Made by a program: the position numbers and the translations under genes | Shown here: piece by piece, positions 1 to 7,673 of the stretch | Position numbering within the stretch: the first letter of the stretch is position 1 | Layout: every line of letters begins with the position of its first letter | NCBI GenBank assembly: GCA_947488655.1 | Contig: CANKZZ010000002.1 | Coordinates: forward strand, 62,001 to 126,000 | Direction: 5' to 3' | DNA from: an uncultured Psychroserpens sp. | Lineage (GTDB): Bacteria > Bacteroidota > Bacteroidia > Flavobacteriales > Flavobacteriaceae | DNA length: 64,000 nucleotides | The notes under the pieces: model-generated | The model's input: the letters and a program-made list of their open reading frames with translations, nothing else | Database searches by the model: none | What the model was told of the DNA's origin: nothing

Positions 1-2
1 TC

Positions 3-71
3 ATAGAAAGAGGTTTGCTACACATGAAAATTGTAAAATCAGACCGTTACGATTATGAACCACATTTTTAA
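3..71 (+). CDS. C-terminal fragment of an unidentified protein
   Basis: An open frame runs in from the left edge and stops at a TAA overlapping the start of pnuC; its last residues read ...DRYDYEPHF. The composition looks like a natural protein C-terminus. A second frame ending in a TGA at 56-58 is also open, so the frame choice is uncertain. Too little is visible to assign a family. If real, it is translationally coupled to the transporter that follows. Confidence 0.35.
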   Translation: MERGLLHMKIVKSDRYDYEPHF

Positions 72-693
72 TTTCTTTTTTGGTCAATATTTTGACTACT
101 CTACTACAGATATTATTCTAGAAATAACAGCTGTTGTTTTTGGATTTCTCTCGGTTTTGTTCTCTAAACAAAACAAAATTTGGGTGTTTCCTACAGGTAT
201 GATAAGCACTGCTATTTTTGTTTATTTATTAGTAAAATGGGAGTTGCTAGGTGATATGATGATAAACGTTTACTATTTTATAATGAGCGTTTATGGTTGG
301 TATATCTGGACAAGAAAAGTTGATGATTCTCATATGACACCAATTACTAGAACGACCTTAAAAGAGAAAAAAATAAGTGTATTAATATTTATTGCAACTT
401 TGATTTTTGTCTATGTAGTTTATCAAGCTTTTGATAAATGGACAAGTTGGGTAGCTTACGTTGATACGATTACTACAGCCATATTTTTTGTTGGTATGTG
501 GTTGATGGCAAGACGAAAATTAGAAAATTGGATATATTGGATTGTTGGCGATATTATTTCTGTACCACTTTATTTTTATAAAGGATTTACTTTTACCAGT
601 TTTCAGTATTTAGGATTCACATTTATTGCCATTTTTGGCTATTTAGCATGGAAGAAAAACTTAAACAAATCACAGACAACTCAAACTGCATAA
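55..693 (+). CDS. pnuC: PnuC-family vitamin transporter (nicotinamide riboside or thiamine)
   Basis: This 212-residue inner-membrane protein has about seven hydrophobic segments and the tryptophan/tyrosine-rich YGWYIWTRK stretch near residue 80 typical of PnuC carriers, which move an unphosphorylated vitamin by facilitated diffusion and rely on intracellular phosphorylation for trapping. The next gene, overlapping by 46 bases, encodes a NadR-like P-loop kinase, which fits nicotinamide riboside uptake. However, a TPP riboswitch and TonB receptor lie 2.5 kb downstream, and PnuC relatives in Bacteroidota thiamine regulons (PnuT) carry thiamine instead. Family is clear; substrate is open. Confidence 0.85.
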   Translation: MNHIFNFFFGQYFDYSTTDIILEITAVVFGFLSVLFSKQNKIWVFPTGMISTAIFVYLLVKWELLGDMMINVYYFIMSVYGWYIWTRKVDDSHMTPITRTTLKEKKISVLIFIATLIFVYVVYQAFDKWTSWVAYVDTITTAIFFVGMWLMARRKLENWIYWIVGDIISVPLYFYKGFTFTSFQYLGFTFIAIFGYLAWKKNLNKSQTTQTA

Positions 694-1211
694 AAGTAGT
701 TTTGTATGGTCCTGAGTCTACAGGTAAGTCTTCACTTGCAATAGAATTGGCAAATTGGTATAACACAGTTTATGTTAAAGAGTTTTCTCGTTTATATGCG
801 CAAAAAAAAGTAGAGCAAAATCAAAAACTCACTAAAAATGATGTGTTACCAATAGCTATTGGTCAAATGTTTGAGGAAAACAGGCAAATAAAAAAAGCAA
901 ATAATCTATTGATTTGCGATACAGATTTACTCGAAACAAAAGTGTACTCACAGCATTATTATAATGGATTTTGCCCACAAGTTGTAGAAAAATATGCAAA
1001 AGAAAATACTTACGATTTATATTTTTTAACTTATATTGACACGGTTTGGGAAGATGATGGCATACGAGACCAACCCAATAACAGGCAGCAACTTTTTGAT
1101 AGTTTTGAGGACGCTTTAAAAGATTTTAAAAAACCTTACGTTATAGTAAAAGGTAGTTTTGAAGAGCGATTAGAATTTTGCAAAACCCAAATTGATAACC
1201 TATTAAAATAA
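648..1211 (+). CDS. NadR-like AAA P-loop kinase
   Basis: The 187-residue protein has a Walker A motif GPESTGKS at residues 21-28, and its overall layout matches the ribosylnicotinamide kinase domain of NadR (AAA_28 type) without the nucleotidyltransferase half. In that family the enzyme phosphorylates nicotinamide riboside to NMN, trapping it after PnuC transport. The start overlaps the pnuC 3' end by 46 bases, indicating one transcript. The substrate could instead be another PnuC cargo, since TPP-related genes are close by. Confidence 0.75.
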   Translation: MEEKLKQITDNSNCIKVVLYGPESTGKSSLAIELANWYNTVYVKEFSRLYAQKKVEQNQKLTKNDVLPIAIGQMFEENRQIKKANNLLICDTDLLETKVYSQHYYNGFCPQVVEKYAKENTYDLYFLTYIDTVWEDDGIRDQPNNRQQLFDSFEDALKDFKKPYVIVKGSFEERLEFCKTQIDNLLK

Positions 1212-1216
1212 AGACA

Positions 1217-2773
1217 TTGAATTTTTCTCAAAAAGATATACAACAAATAGAAAATAAGGGCTTAACAGTAAGTGATGTTGAGCAGCAAATACGACTTTTT
1301 GAAAACGGATTGCCTTTTGCTAATCTGGTTTCTGAAGCAACCATAAATAATGGAATACTTAGATTATCAAAAACTGAAATAGAACGTTATATCTCAAAAT
1401 TTGACGATAAAAAAAATGATAAATCTATTTTAAAATTTGTTCCTGCATCTGGTGCTGCAACAAGGATGTTCAAATTTTTATTTACATTTTTAGACGAATA
1501 TAATATTGAGAAAGGAAGTATTAACTCTTATATCAATAAAACAAAAAATAAAGATTTATCAATCTTTTTTATAGGTTTAGAAAAGTTCCCCTTTTATCAT
1601 ATTGTGGTTAATAGACTAAAAGATACTTATCCAGATTTTGAAGAGAGCTCAATTAATGAGCAAGGTCTTAGATTTGTGCAAATGATGCTAGATAGCAATA
1701 AGCTAGATTATGGTAATTCTCCAAAAGGATTATTACCTTTTCATCAATATAAAGAACAAAAGATTTCTACAGCTTTTGAAGAGCATTTATACGAATCTGC
1801 ATTGTACTCATCTAGTAAGAAATCTGCTAAATTGCATTTTACAATTTCTGAAAAACATAAACATAAGTTTGACGAAGAGTTTGCAAGAATTGAAAAAAAA
1901 GTAGAAGAAATAACAAAATCAAAATTTGATATTTCATTCTCGTATCAAAAAGAATCTACAGATACTATTGCAGTTACCTCAAAAAATAAGCCTTTTAGAG
2001 AAGATGATAGCTCACTTCACTTTAGACCATCTGGTCATGGTGCATTAATAGAAAATTTAAACGACTTAGATGCCGATGTTATCTTTATAAAAAATATAGA
2101 TAATGTGGTTACTTATAAATACAAAGAAGAAGTTGCTAAGTATAAAAAAGTATTAGCAGGTATTTTATTAGAGGTTCAAGAAAAAGCTTTCAATTATCTT
2201 ACAATTCTAGAAAATGGCGAGGTTTCCGAAGAAAAAAGTATTGAAATAGGTGAGTTTTTAGTCAATAGATTAAATGTAAAAATTAACGCAGAGTTTGAGA
2301 AATACTCACGTAAATATCAAATTGAGTATTTAGCAGAAAAGTTAAATCGTCCAATTCGTGTTTGCGGTATGGTAAAAAACGAAGGAGAACCTGGAGGAGG
2401 TCCCTTTTGGATTAAAGATGAAAGTGGGAACATCTCGTTGCAAATCATTGAGTCTGCACAAATAAATAAAAAGAGTAAAATTCAAAAAGAAATTCTAAAA
2501 GGAGCCACACATTTTAATCCGGTAGATTTAGTTTGTGGTATTAAAAATCATAAAGGCGAAAAATACGATTTAAAAAAGTTTATAGATCATAAAGCTGCTT
2601 TTATAACCATGAAAACAAAAACAGGTAAAGATTTAAAAGCACTTGAGCTTCCTGGTTTATGGAACGGGAGTATGGCAAACTGGAACACAATTTTTGTTGA
2701 GGTGCCTTTAATTACTTTTAACCCGGTAAAAACAGTAAATGATTTACTTAAAGCACCACATCAAATTAAGTAA
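1217..2773 (+). CDS. DUF4301 family protein
   Basis: This 518-residue cytosolic protein matches DUF4301, a family largely confined to Bacteroidota. The conserved PASGAATRM motif is at residues 76-84. The motif recalls nucleotide-sugar or nucleotidyltransferase-like phosphate binding, but the function is unknown. It starts at a TTG codon five bases after the kinase gene stops; no ATG nearby would keep the conserved N-terminus. The position in the pnuC-kinase operon suggests a role connected to vitamin or nucleotide salvage, which is inference. Confidence 0.8.
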   Translation: MNFSQKDIQQIENKGLTVSDVEQQIRLFENGLPFANLVSEATINNGILRLSKTEIERYISKFDDKKNDKSILKFVPASGAATRMFKFLFTFLDEYNIEKGSINSYINKTKNKDLSIFFIGLEKFPFYHIVVNRLKDTYPDFEESSINEQGLRFVQMMLDSNKLDYGNSPKGLLPFHQYKEQKISTAFEEHLYESALYSSSKKSAKLHFTISEKHKHKFDEEFARIEKKVEEITKSKFDISFSYQKESTDTIAVTSKNKPFREDDSSLHFRPSGHGALIENLNDLDADVIFIKNIDNVVTYKYKEEVAKYKKVLAGILLEVQEKAFNYLTILENGEVSEEKSIEIGEFLVNRLNVKINAEFEKYSRKYQIEYLAEKLNRPIRVCGMVKNEGEPGGGPFWIKDESGNISLQIIESAQINKKSKIQKEILKGATHFNPVDLVCGIKNHKGEKYDLKKFIDHKAAFITMKTKTGKDLKALELPGLWNGSMANWNTIFVEVPLITFNPVKTVNDLLKAPHQIK

Positions 2774-2774
2774 A

Positions 2775-3182
2775 ATGTTTGATGAGGCTGCCATATTAAA
2801 TGAGTTAGAATTTAAATTTGTAAGAAGCTCTGGTGCAGGAGGACAGCATGTTAATAAAACCTCTTCTAAGGTAGAACTTACCTTTAATTTGGAAGCATCA
2901 CAATTTTTAAGTGAAGCTCAAAAAGAATTATTAAAGAGCAATCTACAAACAAGGCTTACAAAAGATAACGTACTTATTTTACAATGTGGTGAGAGTAGGA
3001 GCCAACATAAAAATAAGTCTCTAATTATTAAGCGATTTTTAGAATTAATTGAAGCTAATTTAATTGAAGAGAAAGATCGTATACCCACAAAAATACCAAG
3101 AGCTGTAGTTAGAAAACGTCTATCTAACAAACGTAAAAATTCAGAAAAAAAATCTAACAGAAAACCTCCACCAATAGATTAA
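2775..3182 (+). CDS. arfB: Alternative ribosome-rescue factor ArfB (peptidyl-tRNA hydrolase)
   Basis: The 135-residue protein has the class I release-factor signature GAGGQHVNKTS, with the catalytic GGQ at residues 22-24, and a short lysine/arginine-rich tail (KRLSNKRKN...) of the kind ArfB inserts into the empty mRNA channel of stalled ribosomes. It lacks the codon-recognition domains of RF1/RF2, and the length is normal for ArfB (YaeJ). I chose the ATG at 2775, one base after the DUF4301 stop, because the open frame upstream lies inside DUF4301 and would add a non-conserved leader. Confidence 0.9.
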   Translation: MFDEAAILNELEFKFVRSSGAGGQHVNKTSSKVELTFNLEASQFLSEAQKELLKSNLQTRLTKDNVLILQCGESRSQHKNKSLIIKRFLELIEANLIEEKDRIPTKIPRAVVRKRLSNKRKNSEKKSNRKPPPID

Positions 3183-3227
3183 TTAAAATATTTAATGTTT
3201 AATAATGCTCAAATGATAAATGTATTT

Positions 3228-3235
3228 TATCTTTG
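3228..3235 (+). promoter_or_regulatory. -7 promoter box (TATCTTTG) of the riboswitch transcript
   Basis: TATCTTTG fits the Bacteroidota -7 consensus TAnnTTTG and lies 15 bases before the first conserved riboswitch bases, so transcription would begin just ahead of the aptamer. No clear TTG -33 box is visible. Confidence 0.5.
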
Positions 3236-3249
3236 CAGCGTTCTCAAAA

Positions 3250-3316
3250 AAGGGGTGCCTATTTTCGGCTGAGATCATACCCATTGAACCTAGAACAGGT
3301 AATGCTGTTTAGGAAT
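3250..3316 (+). ncRNA. TPP riboswitch (THI element)
   Basis: The conserved aptamer blocks appear in order: GGGGTGCC (3252-3259), GGCTGAGA (3267-3274), ACCC then TTGAACCT (3279-3291), and CAGGTAATGCTG (3296-3307) followed by AGG. They form the classic two-armed thiamine-pyrophosphate aptamer. It sits in the 5' leader of the TonB receptor gene, leaving about 130 bases for the expression platform. Binding of TPP is expected to lower expression of the receptor. Confidence 0.95.
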
Positions 3317-3320
3317 TTTG

Positions 3321-3445
3321 AATACTAATTACCAAATACTTTGTGGTTATACCAACACAGTAATTTGCTAATTAGTATTTGTAAACTAATTATTAACTAT
3401 TAAGAATAATTACCTCTTTTTATTCGATTATAAATTCATAATCGT
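3321..3445 (+). promoter_or_regulatory. Probable expression platform of the TPP riboswitch
   Basis: Two inverted repeats fill the leader between aptamer and start codon. AATACTAATTA (3321-3331) pairs with TAATTAGTATT (3369-3379). CGATTAT (3425-3431) pairs with ATAATCG (3438-3444), ending one base before the ATG at 3446. No T-tract terminator follows, so control of translation initiation through the start-proximal hairpin seems more likely than termination. This is inference from base complementarity. Confidence 0.45.
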
Positions 3446-5635
3446 ATGAAACACAATTTTCTTTTTATAGTACTACTGGTACTATCGTTTAATGCATTTG
3501 CACAAGATAACACAAAACAACAAGATTCTACTAAAACAGAAAAACTAGACGAAGTTTTAGTTAAAGCAGTTAGAGTAGAGGCAACGTCTCCAATTACACA
3601 CTCTAATGTCACCAAAAAGCAATTGGCAAAACGAAATTTAGGACAAGATATTCCTGTTTTATTAAACTATTTACCATCGGTTGTGACAACTACAGATGCT
3701 GGAGCTGGTGTTGGTTACACAGGTATTCGTGTTCGTGGTATTAATGCACAATCTACCAATGTGACTATTAACGGTATTCCTTATAACGATGCCGAATCTT
3801 TAGGGACTTTTTGGGTTAATTTAGGTGACTTCGCATCATCTGTAGAAAGTTTACAATTACAACGTGGTGTTGGTACATCTACAAATGGTTCTGGTGCTTT
3901 TGGAGCCAGTATCAACGTGTTAACAGATGCGGTTTCAAAAGAGTCTAATGGAGAAATTTCTAACTACTTTGGTAGCTACAATACACGTAAACATACTGTA
4001 AAATTTAGTACAGGTTTATTAAATGAACATATTGAAATTGCAGGTCGTTTATCAAATATATCTTCAGATGGTTATATAGATAGAGCACGTACAGATCTAA
4101 AATCGTACTTTTTACAAGGGTCTTATGTAGATGATAACACGTTAATAAAAGCTATAACTTTTGGCGGACAAGAAGTGACCTATCAAGCCTGGAATGGTAT
4201 TGATGCAGACCAATTAATTGAGGATAGAACATTTAATCCATCTGGTATGTATACAGATGCAGATGGCAACACACGTTTTTATGATAACGAAGTTGATAAC
4301 TACAATCAAGATCATTATCAATTGCATTGGAATCAAAAATATAATAACAGATGGTCAACTAACTTGGGTTTAAATTATACCTACGGAAGAGGTTATTTTG
4401 AGCAATATAAGGAAGACGAGGATTTTGCAGATTACGATTTAACACCAATCACTATTGGAGGAGAAACTGTTGAAACCACAGATTTAATTAGACGTCGTTG
4501 GTTAGACAATGATTTCTATGTATTAAATGCCAGCGCAAATTATAAAAATAATGAGGTTGATGTGCTCTTCGGAAGTTCATACAGCTTCTACGATGGAGAC
4601 CATTTTGGTGAAATTATATGGTCTGAATTTGCCAGTGATAGTGAAATTAGAGATCGTTATTATGAAGGAAACGGAAAGAAAACAGATTTAAGTTTTTTCA
4701 CGAAAGCAACATATAGATTAAATGACAAAGTAAGTTTATATGGCGATTTACAATTGCGTACAGTTGGATATGAAACTTCTGGATTAAACTCAGATAGACT
4801 ACCGTTTAACGTAGATGAAAATTACACATTTTTTAATCCTAAAGCAGGAATAACTTATACTCTAAACACTAATAACAGTTTGTATTTCTCATATGCGAGA
4901 GCAAATAGAGAGCCAAATCGTAGCGATTTTGAGAACAATGCAACTGTAAAACCAGAGCAACTTAACGACTTTGAATTAGGATGGAGACACAACACTCAAA
5001 AATTTAGATTAAATGTAAATGGCTATTACATGTTGTATAACGAACAGTTAGTTTTAACAGGTCAAATTGATACTACAGGAGATCCAATTAGAGCAAATAA
5101 TGGAGACAGTTATCGTTTAGGTTTGGAGGTTGATGCAGCAGTTGCGCTAACAGATAAATTCTCTATACAACCTAATTTTACATTAAGTTCTAATAAAAAT
5201 AGAGAAACGTTTGAGTCTGTCAACGGAGTCCTTTTAGATTTAGGTAAAACAGATATTTCTTTTTCTCCAGAAATTGTCGCAGCCAATGCCTTTGTCTTTC
5301 AACCAAAAGAAGGATTTCAAATATCATTACTAAGCAAATTTGTTGGCGAGCAATTTATGGGAAATACCGAAAATCCAGATTCTAAATTAGACAGTTATTT
5401 CGTTAATGATTTTAATATTACTTACGAATGGAAACCAAAATCGATATTTAAATCTATTGTGTTTTCAGGATTAGTAAATAATATTTTTAACGAAAAATAT
5501 TTATCTAACGGTTACTTTGGTTCATTTGATTTTTCTGATGATACTAGCCCAACAGGCACAACAACAGGATATTTTGCAGGATTTTACCCTCAAGCAACGA
5601 CTAACTTTTTATTAGGTGCTACTTTGAAGTTTTAG
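3446..5635 (+). CDS. TonB-dependent outer-membrane receptor, probably for thiamine
   Basis: The 729-residue protein has a signal peptide (residues 1-20, cleavage after FNAFAQ), a plug domain with the usual IRVRGINAQ and GVGTSTNGSGAFG signatures, and a long beta-barrel ending in the aromatic terminus TLKF. TonB receptors use proton-motive force via TonB-ExbBD to import scarce ligands across the outer membrane. The TPP riboswitch in its leader argues strongly for thiamine or a thiamine precursor as ligand. There is no N-terminal carboxypeptidase-like domain, and the gene is monocistronic, closed by a terminator. Confidence 0.9.
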   Translation: MKHNFLFIVLLVLSFNAFAQDNTKQQDSTKTEKLDEVLVKAVRVEATSPITHSNVTKKQLAKRNLGQDIPVLLNYLPSVVTTTDAGAGVGYTGIRVRGINAQSTNVTINGIPYNDAESLGTFWVNLGDFASSVESLQLQRGVGTSTNGSGAFGASINVLTDAVSKESNGEISNYFGSYNTRKHTVKFSTGLLNEHIEIAGRLSNISSDGYIDRARTDLKSYFLQGSYVDDNTLIKAITFGGQEVTYQAWNGIDADQLIEDRTFNPSGMYTDADGNTRFYDNEVDNYNQDHYQLHWNQKYNNRWSTNLGLNYTYGRGYFEQYKEDEDFADYDLTPITIGGETVETTDLIRRRWLDNDFYVLNASANYKNNEVDVLFGSSYSFYDGDHFGEIIWSEFASDSEIRDRYYEGNGKKTDLSFFTKATYRLNDKVSLYGDLQLRTVGYETSGLNSDRLPFNVDENYTFFNPKAGITYTLNTNNSLYFSYARANREPNRSDFENNATVKPEQLNDFELGWRHNTQKFRLNVNGYYMLYNEQLVLTGQIDTTGDPIRANNGDSYRLGLEVDAAVALTDKFSIQPNFTLSSNKNRETFESVNGVLLDLGKTDISFSPEIVAANAFVFQPKEGFQISLLSKFVGEQFMGNTENPDSKLDSYFVNDFNITYEWKPKSIFKSIVFSGLVNNIFNEKYLSNGYFGSFDFSDDTSPTGTTTGYFAGFYPQATTNFLLGATLKF

Positions 5636-5638
5636 TAC

Positions 5639-5658
5639 ATTCCTGCAGAAGCAGGAAT
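5639..5658. repeat. REP-like hairpin (ATTCCTGC / GCAGGAAT)
   Basis: Eight bases ATTCCTGC (5639-5646) are repeated inverted at 5651-5658 around an AGAA loop, immediately downstream of the TonB receptor stop. It resembles short dispersed intergenic hairpins I recall from flavobacterial genomes; the repeat status must be checked genome-wide. Confidence 0.5.
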
Positions 5659-5684
5659 CTCTAATTGAGAAATTTGAATTTAAA

Positions 5685-5718
5685 AAACTCCCAAATCAAC
5701 AGACTTGGGAGTTTTTTT
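5685..5718. terminator. Bidirectional intrinsic terminator
   Basis: AAACTCCCAA (5685-5694) pairs with TTGGGAGTTT (5705-5714), with a T run on the plus side and A run on the other. It can end both the TonB receptor transcript and the convergent lipoprotein gene. Confidence 0.8.
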
Positions 5719-5740
5719 GAGTTACATTTCCGAAGTAATT

Positions 5741-6169
5741 TTAATTACTTATCACAATAGTATTGCCTGAAACGTTAACACGGTATTCTTTAAGACCACA
5801 AGGTAATTGTGAGCCAAGCGCTTGACCAGTAAATAGATTATATTTGTTTTCATCTACACAGCTACAAGTCACCTCAATACCGTCTCGTTGCATAAAAGAG
5901 CAATTTTGTTGAGCATGATTAGGATCTGCAGCATCCCAAGCTCTATATTGGTCATTTCCAATGTTTATGATGTAAAATCCAGCATTACCACCTTGGTTAG
6001 AAATTAACACAACTCCACTTGTAAATAAAAGATTATTAAATTCTGGGAGGTTTAAATTTATGGTAGCATTTACGCCAACATCAATTAAAAAATTACAGTT
6101 ATTTATAGTGTCATCATCTTTACAATTACTTAAAAATAAGAGCGGTAAAATGAATAATATTTTTTTCAT
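5741..6169 (-). CDS. Hypothetical lipoprotein, about 142 residues
   Basis: The protein begins MKKILFILPLLFLSNC, a lipoprotein signal with the acylated cysteine at residue 16, followed by an acidic KDDD stretch. Several cysteines (NNCNF, QNCSF, CSCVD, LPCG) may form disulfides or bind metal; the C-terminal part (TCSCVDENKYN) has a faint resemblance to Rieske-like iron-sulfur folds in flavobacterial lipoproteins, but a full C-x-H pair is not evident. I used the ATG at 6169; a longer frame exists upstream but runs through the repeat hairpins at 6243-6260 and lacks a signal peptide at its start. Confidence 0.7.
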   Translation of the reverse strand: MKKILFILPLLFLSNCKDDDTINNCNFLIDVGVNATINLNLPEFNNLLFTSGVVLISNQGGNAGFYIINIGNDQYRAWDAADPNHAQQNCSFMQRDGIEVTCSCVDENKYNLFTGQALGSQLPCGLKEYRVNVSGNTIVISN

Positions 6170-6228
6170 AGGAGCGTTAATTTTTTGTTGCAATTTACAA
6201 TATTTTAAATGTTGAATTAAATATTTTG

Positions 6229-6236
6229 TATCTTTG
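6229..6236 (+). promoter_or_regulatory. -7 promoter box for greA
   Basis: TATCTTTG matches the TAnnTTTG consensus, about 108 bases before the greA ATG. If used, the transcript begins near 6243 and carries the palindromes at 6243-6291 in its 5' leader. Confidence 0.45.
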
Positions 6237-6242
6237 TATTGA

Positions 6243-6291
6243 ATCTCGTCACTGCGGGATTTTTTCATTAGTCCCGAAACTTGTTTCGGGA
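6243..6291. repeat. Pair of REP-like hairpins upstream of greA
   Basis: ATCTCG (6243-6248) can pair with CGGGAT (6255-6260) with one G-T wobble. TCCCGAAAC (6272-6280) is repeated inverted as GTTTCGGGA (6283-6291) with only two bases between. They are locally richer in G+C than their surroundings. The form is that of dispersed palindromic repeats. Confidence 0.5.
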
Positions 6292-6343
6292 TATTTTGAA
6301 TATGGCTATCACTAGTTATTATTTAATATTAAACGAAAAGATT

Positions 6344-6817
6344 ATGAGTAAAGTATCTTATTATACTCCTGAGGGATTAAAAAAGTTAAGAGACGAACTA
6401 AGACAATTAAAAGACGTTGAGCGTCCTAAAGCTTCACAAGCAATTGCAGAGGCTAGAGATAAAGGTGATTTGAGTGAAAATGCTGAGTATGATGCTGCTA
6501 AGGAAGCACAAGGGATGTTAGAGATGAAAATTTCTAAATTAGAAGAAACAATGGCAGGAGCAAGGGTGATTGACGAGTCTCAAATGGATACGTCTAAAGC
6601 TTTGGTATTATCTACAGTTAAAATAAAAAATCAAACCAATGGTATGGAAATGACTTATACTTTAGTTGCAGATGGTGAAGCAGATCTAGCATCTGGTAAA
6701 TTGTCTGTAAATTCTCCTATAGGTAAAGGACTTTTAGGAAAGTCTGTTGGTGAGGTTGCAGAAGTGCAAGTGCCAAATGGTATAATGAAATTTGATGTTT
6801 TAGAAATTTCTAGATAA
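6344..6817 (+). CDS. greA: Transcription elongation factor GreA
   Basis: This 157-residue protein has the standard GreA layout: an N-terminal coiled coil carrying the acidic tip around DLSENAEYDAAKEAQ (residues 42-56), then the C-terminal FKBP-like globular domain ending in MKFDVLEISR. GreA inserts its coiled coil into the RNA polymerase secondary channel and stimulates cleavage of backtracked RNA. I chose the ATG at 6344 (MSKVSYYTPEG), the usual GreA start; an in-frame start 63 bases upstream would add a leader translated through the repeat region. A terminator follows at 6861. Confidence 0.95.
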   Translation: MSKVSYYTPEGLKKLRDELRQLKDVERPKASQAIAEARDKGDLSENAEYDAAKEAQGMLEMKISKLEETMAGARVIDESQMDTSKALVLSTVKIKNQTNGMEMTYTLVADGEADLASGKLSVNSPIGKGLLGKSVGEVAEVQVPNGIMKFDVLEISR

Positions 6818-6860
6818 ATAAGTTCTGCGCTTGCAGTAATATTATTAATATAAGTCTAAA

Positions 6861-6890
6861 AGATTCCTTCAAAAGAGGAATCTTTTTATA
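6861..6890 (+). terminator. Intrinsic terminator after greA
   Basis: AAAGATTCCT (6861-6870) pairs with AGGAATCTTT (6878-6887), followed by T residues. Confidence 0.8.
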
Positions 6891-6917
6891 TTTACATAGA
6901 CTCTAAAAACAAAAGCT

Positions 6918-7307
6918 ATGGCTACGATATTTACTAAAATTATAAATGGAGAAATCCCATGTTTTAAAGTTGCAGAAACCGAAGATTATCTTGCTTTTCT
7001 AGACATTAATCCAAATGCAAAAGGTCATACGCTTTGTATTCCTAAAAAAGAGGTAGATAAAATTTTTGATTTAGATGAAGCAACTTTTCATGGCTTAATG
7101 GAGTTTTCTAGACAAGTTGCAATAGCTCTAGAAAAAGCTGTGGCTTGCGAGCGTGTTGGGATGACAGTAATTGGTTTAGAAGTACCACATGCACATGTAC
7201 ATTTAATCCCGTTAAACTCAATGGACGATGCGAGGTTTATTAACAAAACTCAACTAGAAAAAGAAGAGTTTGAAACTATAGCTGCTAGGATTGCCTCGTT
7301 TATATAA
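6918..7307 (+). CDS. HIT-family nucleotide hydrolase
   Basis: This 129-residue cytosolic protein belongs to the histidine-triad superfamily. The HAHVH motif at residues 91-95 is the catalytic triad region, and the N-terminal FTKIINGEIPC is typical of the HINT branch. Such enzymes hydrolyse purine nucleotide phosphoramidates or related AMP conjugates. Pairing with greA upstream is frequent in Bacteroidota genomes as I recall. It converges directly, with no gap, on the minus-strand zinc-ribbon gene. Confidence 0.9.
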   Translation: MATIFTKIINGEIPCFKVAETEDYLAFLDINPNAKGHTLCIPKKEVDKIFDLDEATFHGLMEFSRQVAIALEKAVACERVGMTVIGLEVPHAHVHLIPLNSMDDARFINKTQLEKEEFETIAARIASFI

Positions 7308-7664
7308 TTAAAAATTTATAACTCCAAAAGCAAATAGTAAGACACCAATAAGTATTATAAGATCTACAATTATAAAAATCCAAGCTAATTTTTTAAGTTT
7401 AAGAGATTTGGGTTTTGGTGTTGCTGCTCGTTTTTGATAATTAACAACTTGCTCAATTTCGTTAGTCCATCGCACAGGAAAAATATCTGTATTACAGGTT
7501 ATACAATGCATTTCATTAATAGTCTCTTCTGTTACTGCTTTATAAAATTGATTTTCTATAAAACGCTGTTTAAACGTAAGCTCTAAACCTTCATTAGAGT
7601 AACATTCTGGACAATTATTACTAAGCTGTACTTCTTTTAATGTAAAATAATTTTGCTGTTTCAT
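7308..7664 (-). CDS. Small zinc-ribbon membrane protein
   Basis: The 118-residue protein has two cysteine pairs, CPEC (about residues 18-21) and CITC (about 54-57), spaced as in a zinc ribbon, followed by a basic stretch and one C-terminal transmembrane helix (about residues 92-116). The ribbon should face the cytoplasm. I do not recognise a named family. It lies just 9 bases downstream of the histidine kinase gene on the same strand and is likely co-transcribed with it. Confidence 0.65.
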   Translation of the reverse strand: MKQQNYFTLKEVQLSNNCPECYSNEGLELTFKQRFIENQFYKAVTEETINEMHCITCNTDIFPVRWTNEIEQVVNYQKRAATPKPKSLKLKKLAWIFIIVDLIILIGVLLFAFGVINF

Positions 7665-7673
7665 GACCTGTGA

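Noticed and set aside
6170-6268. N-terminal extension of the 5741 lipoprotein
   Set aside because: It would be translated through the repeat hairpins and would push the lipoprotein signal away from the N-terminus.
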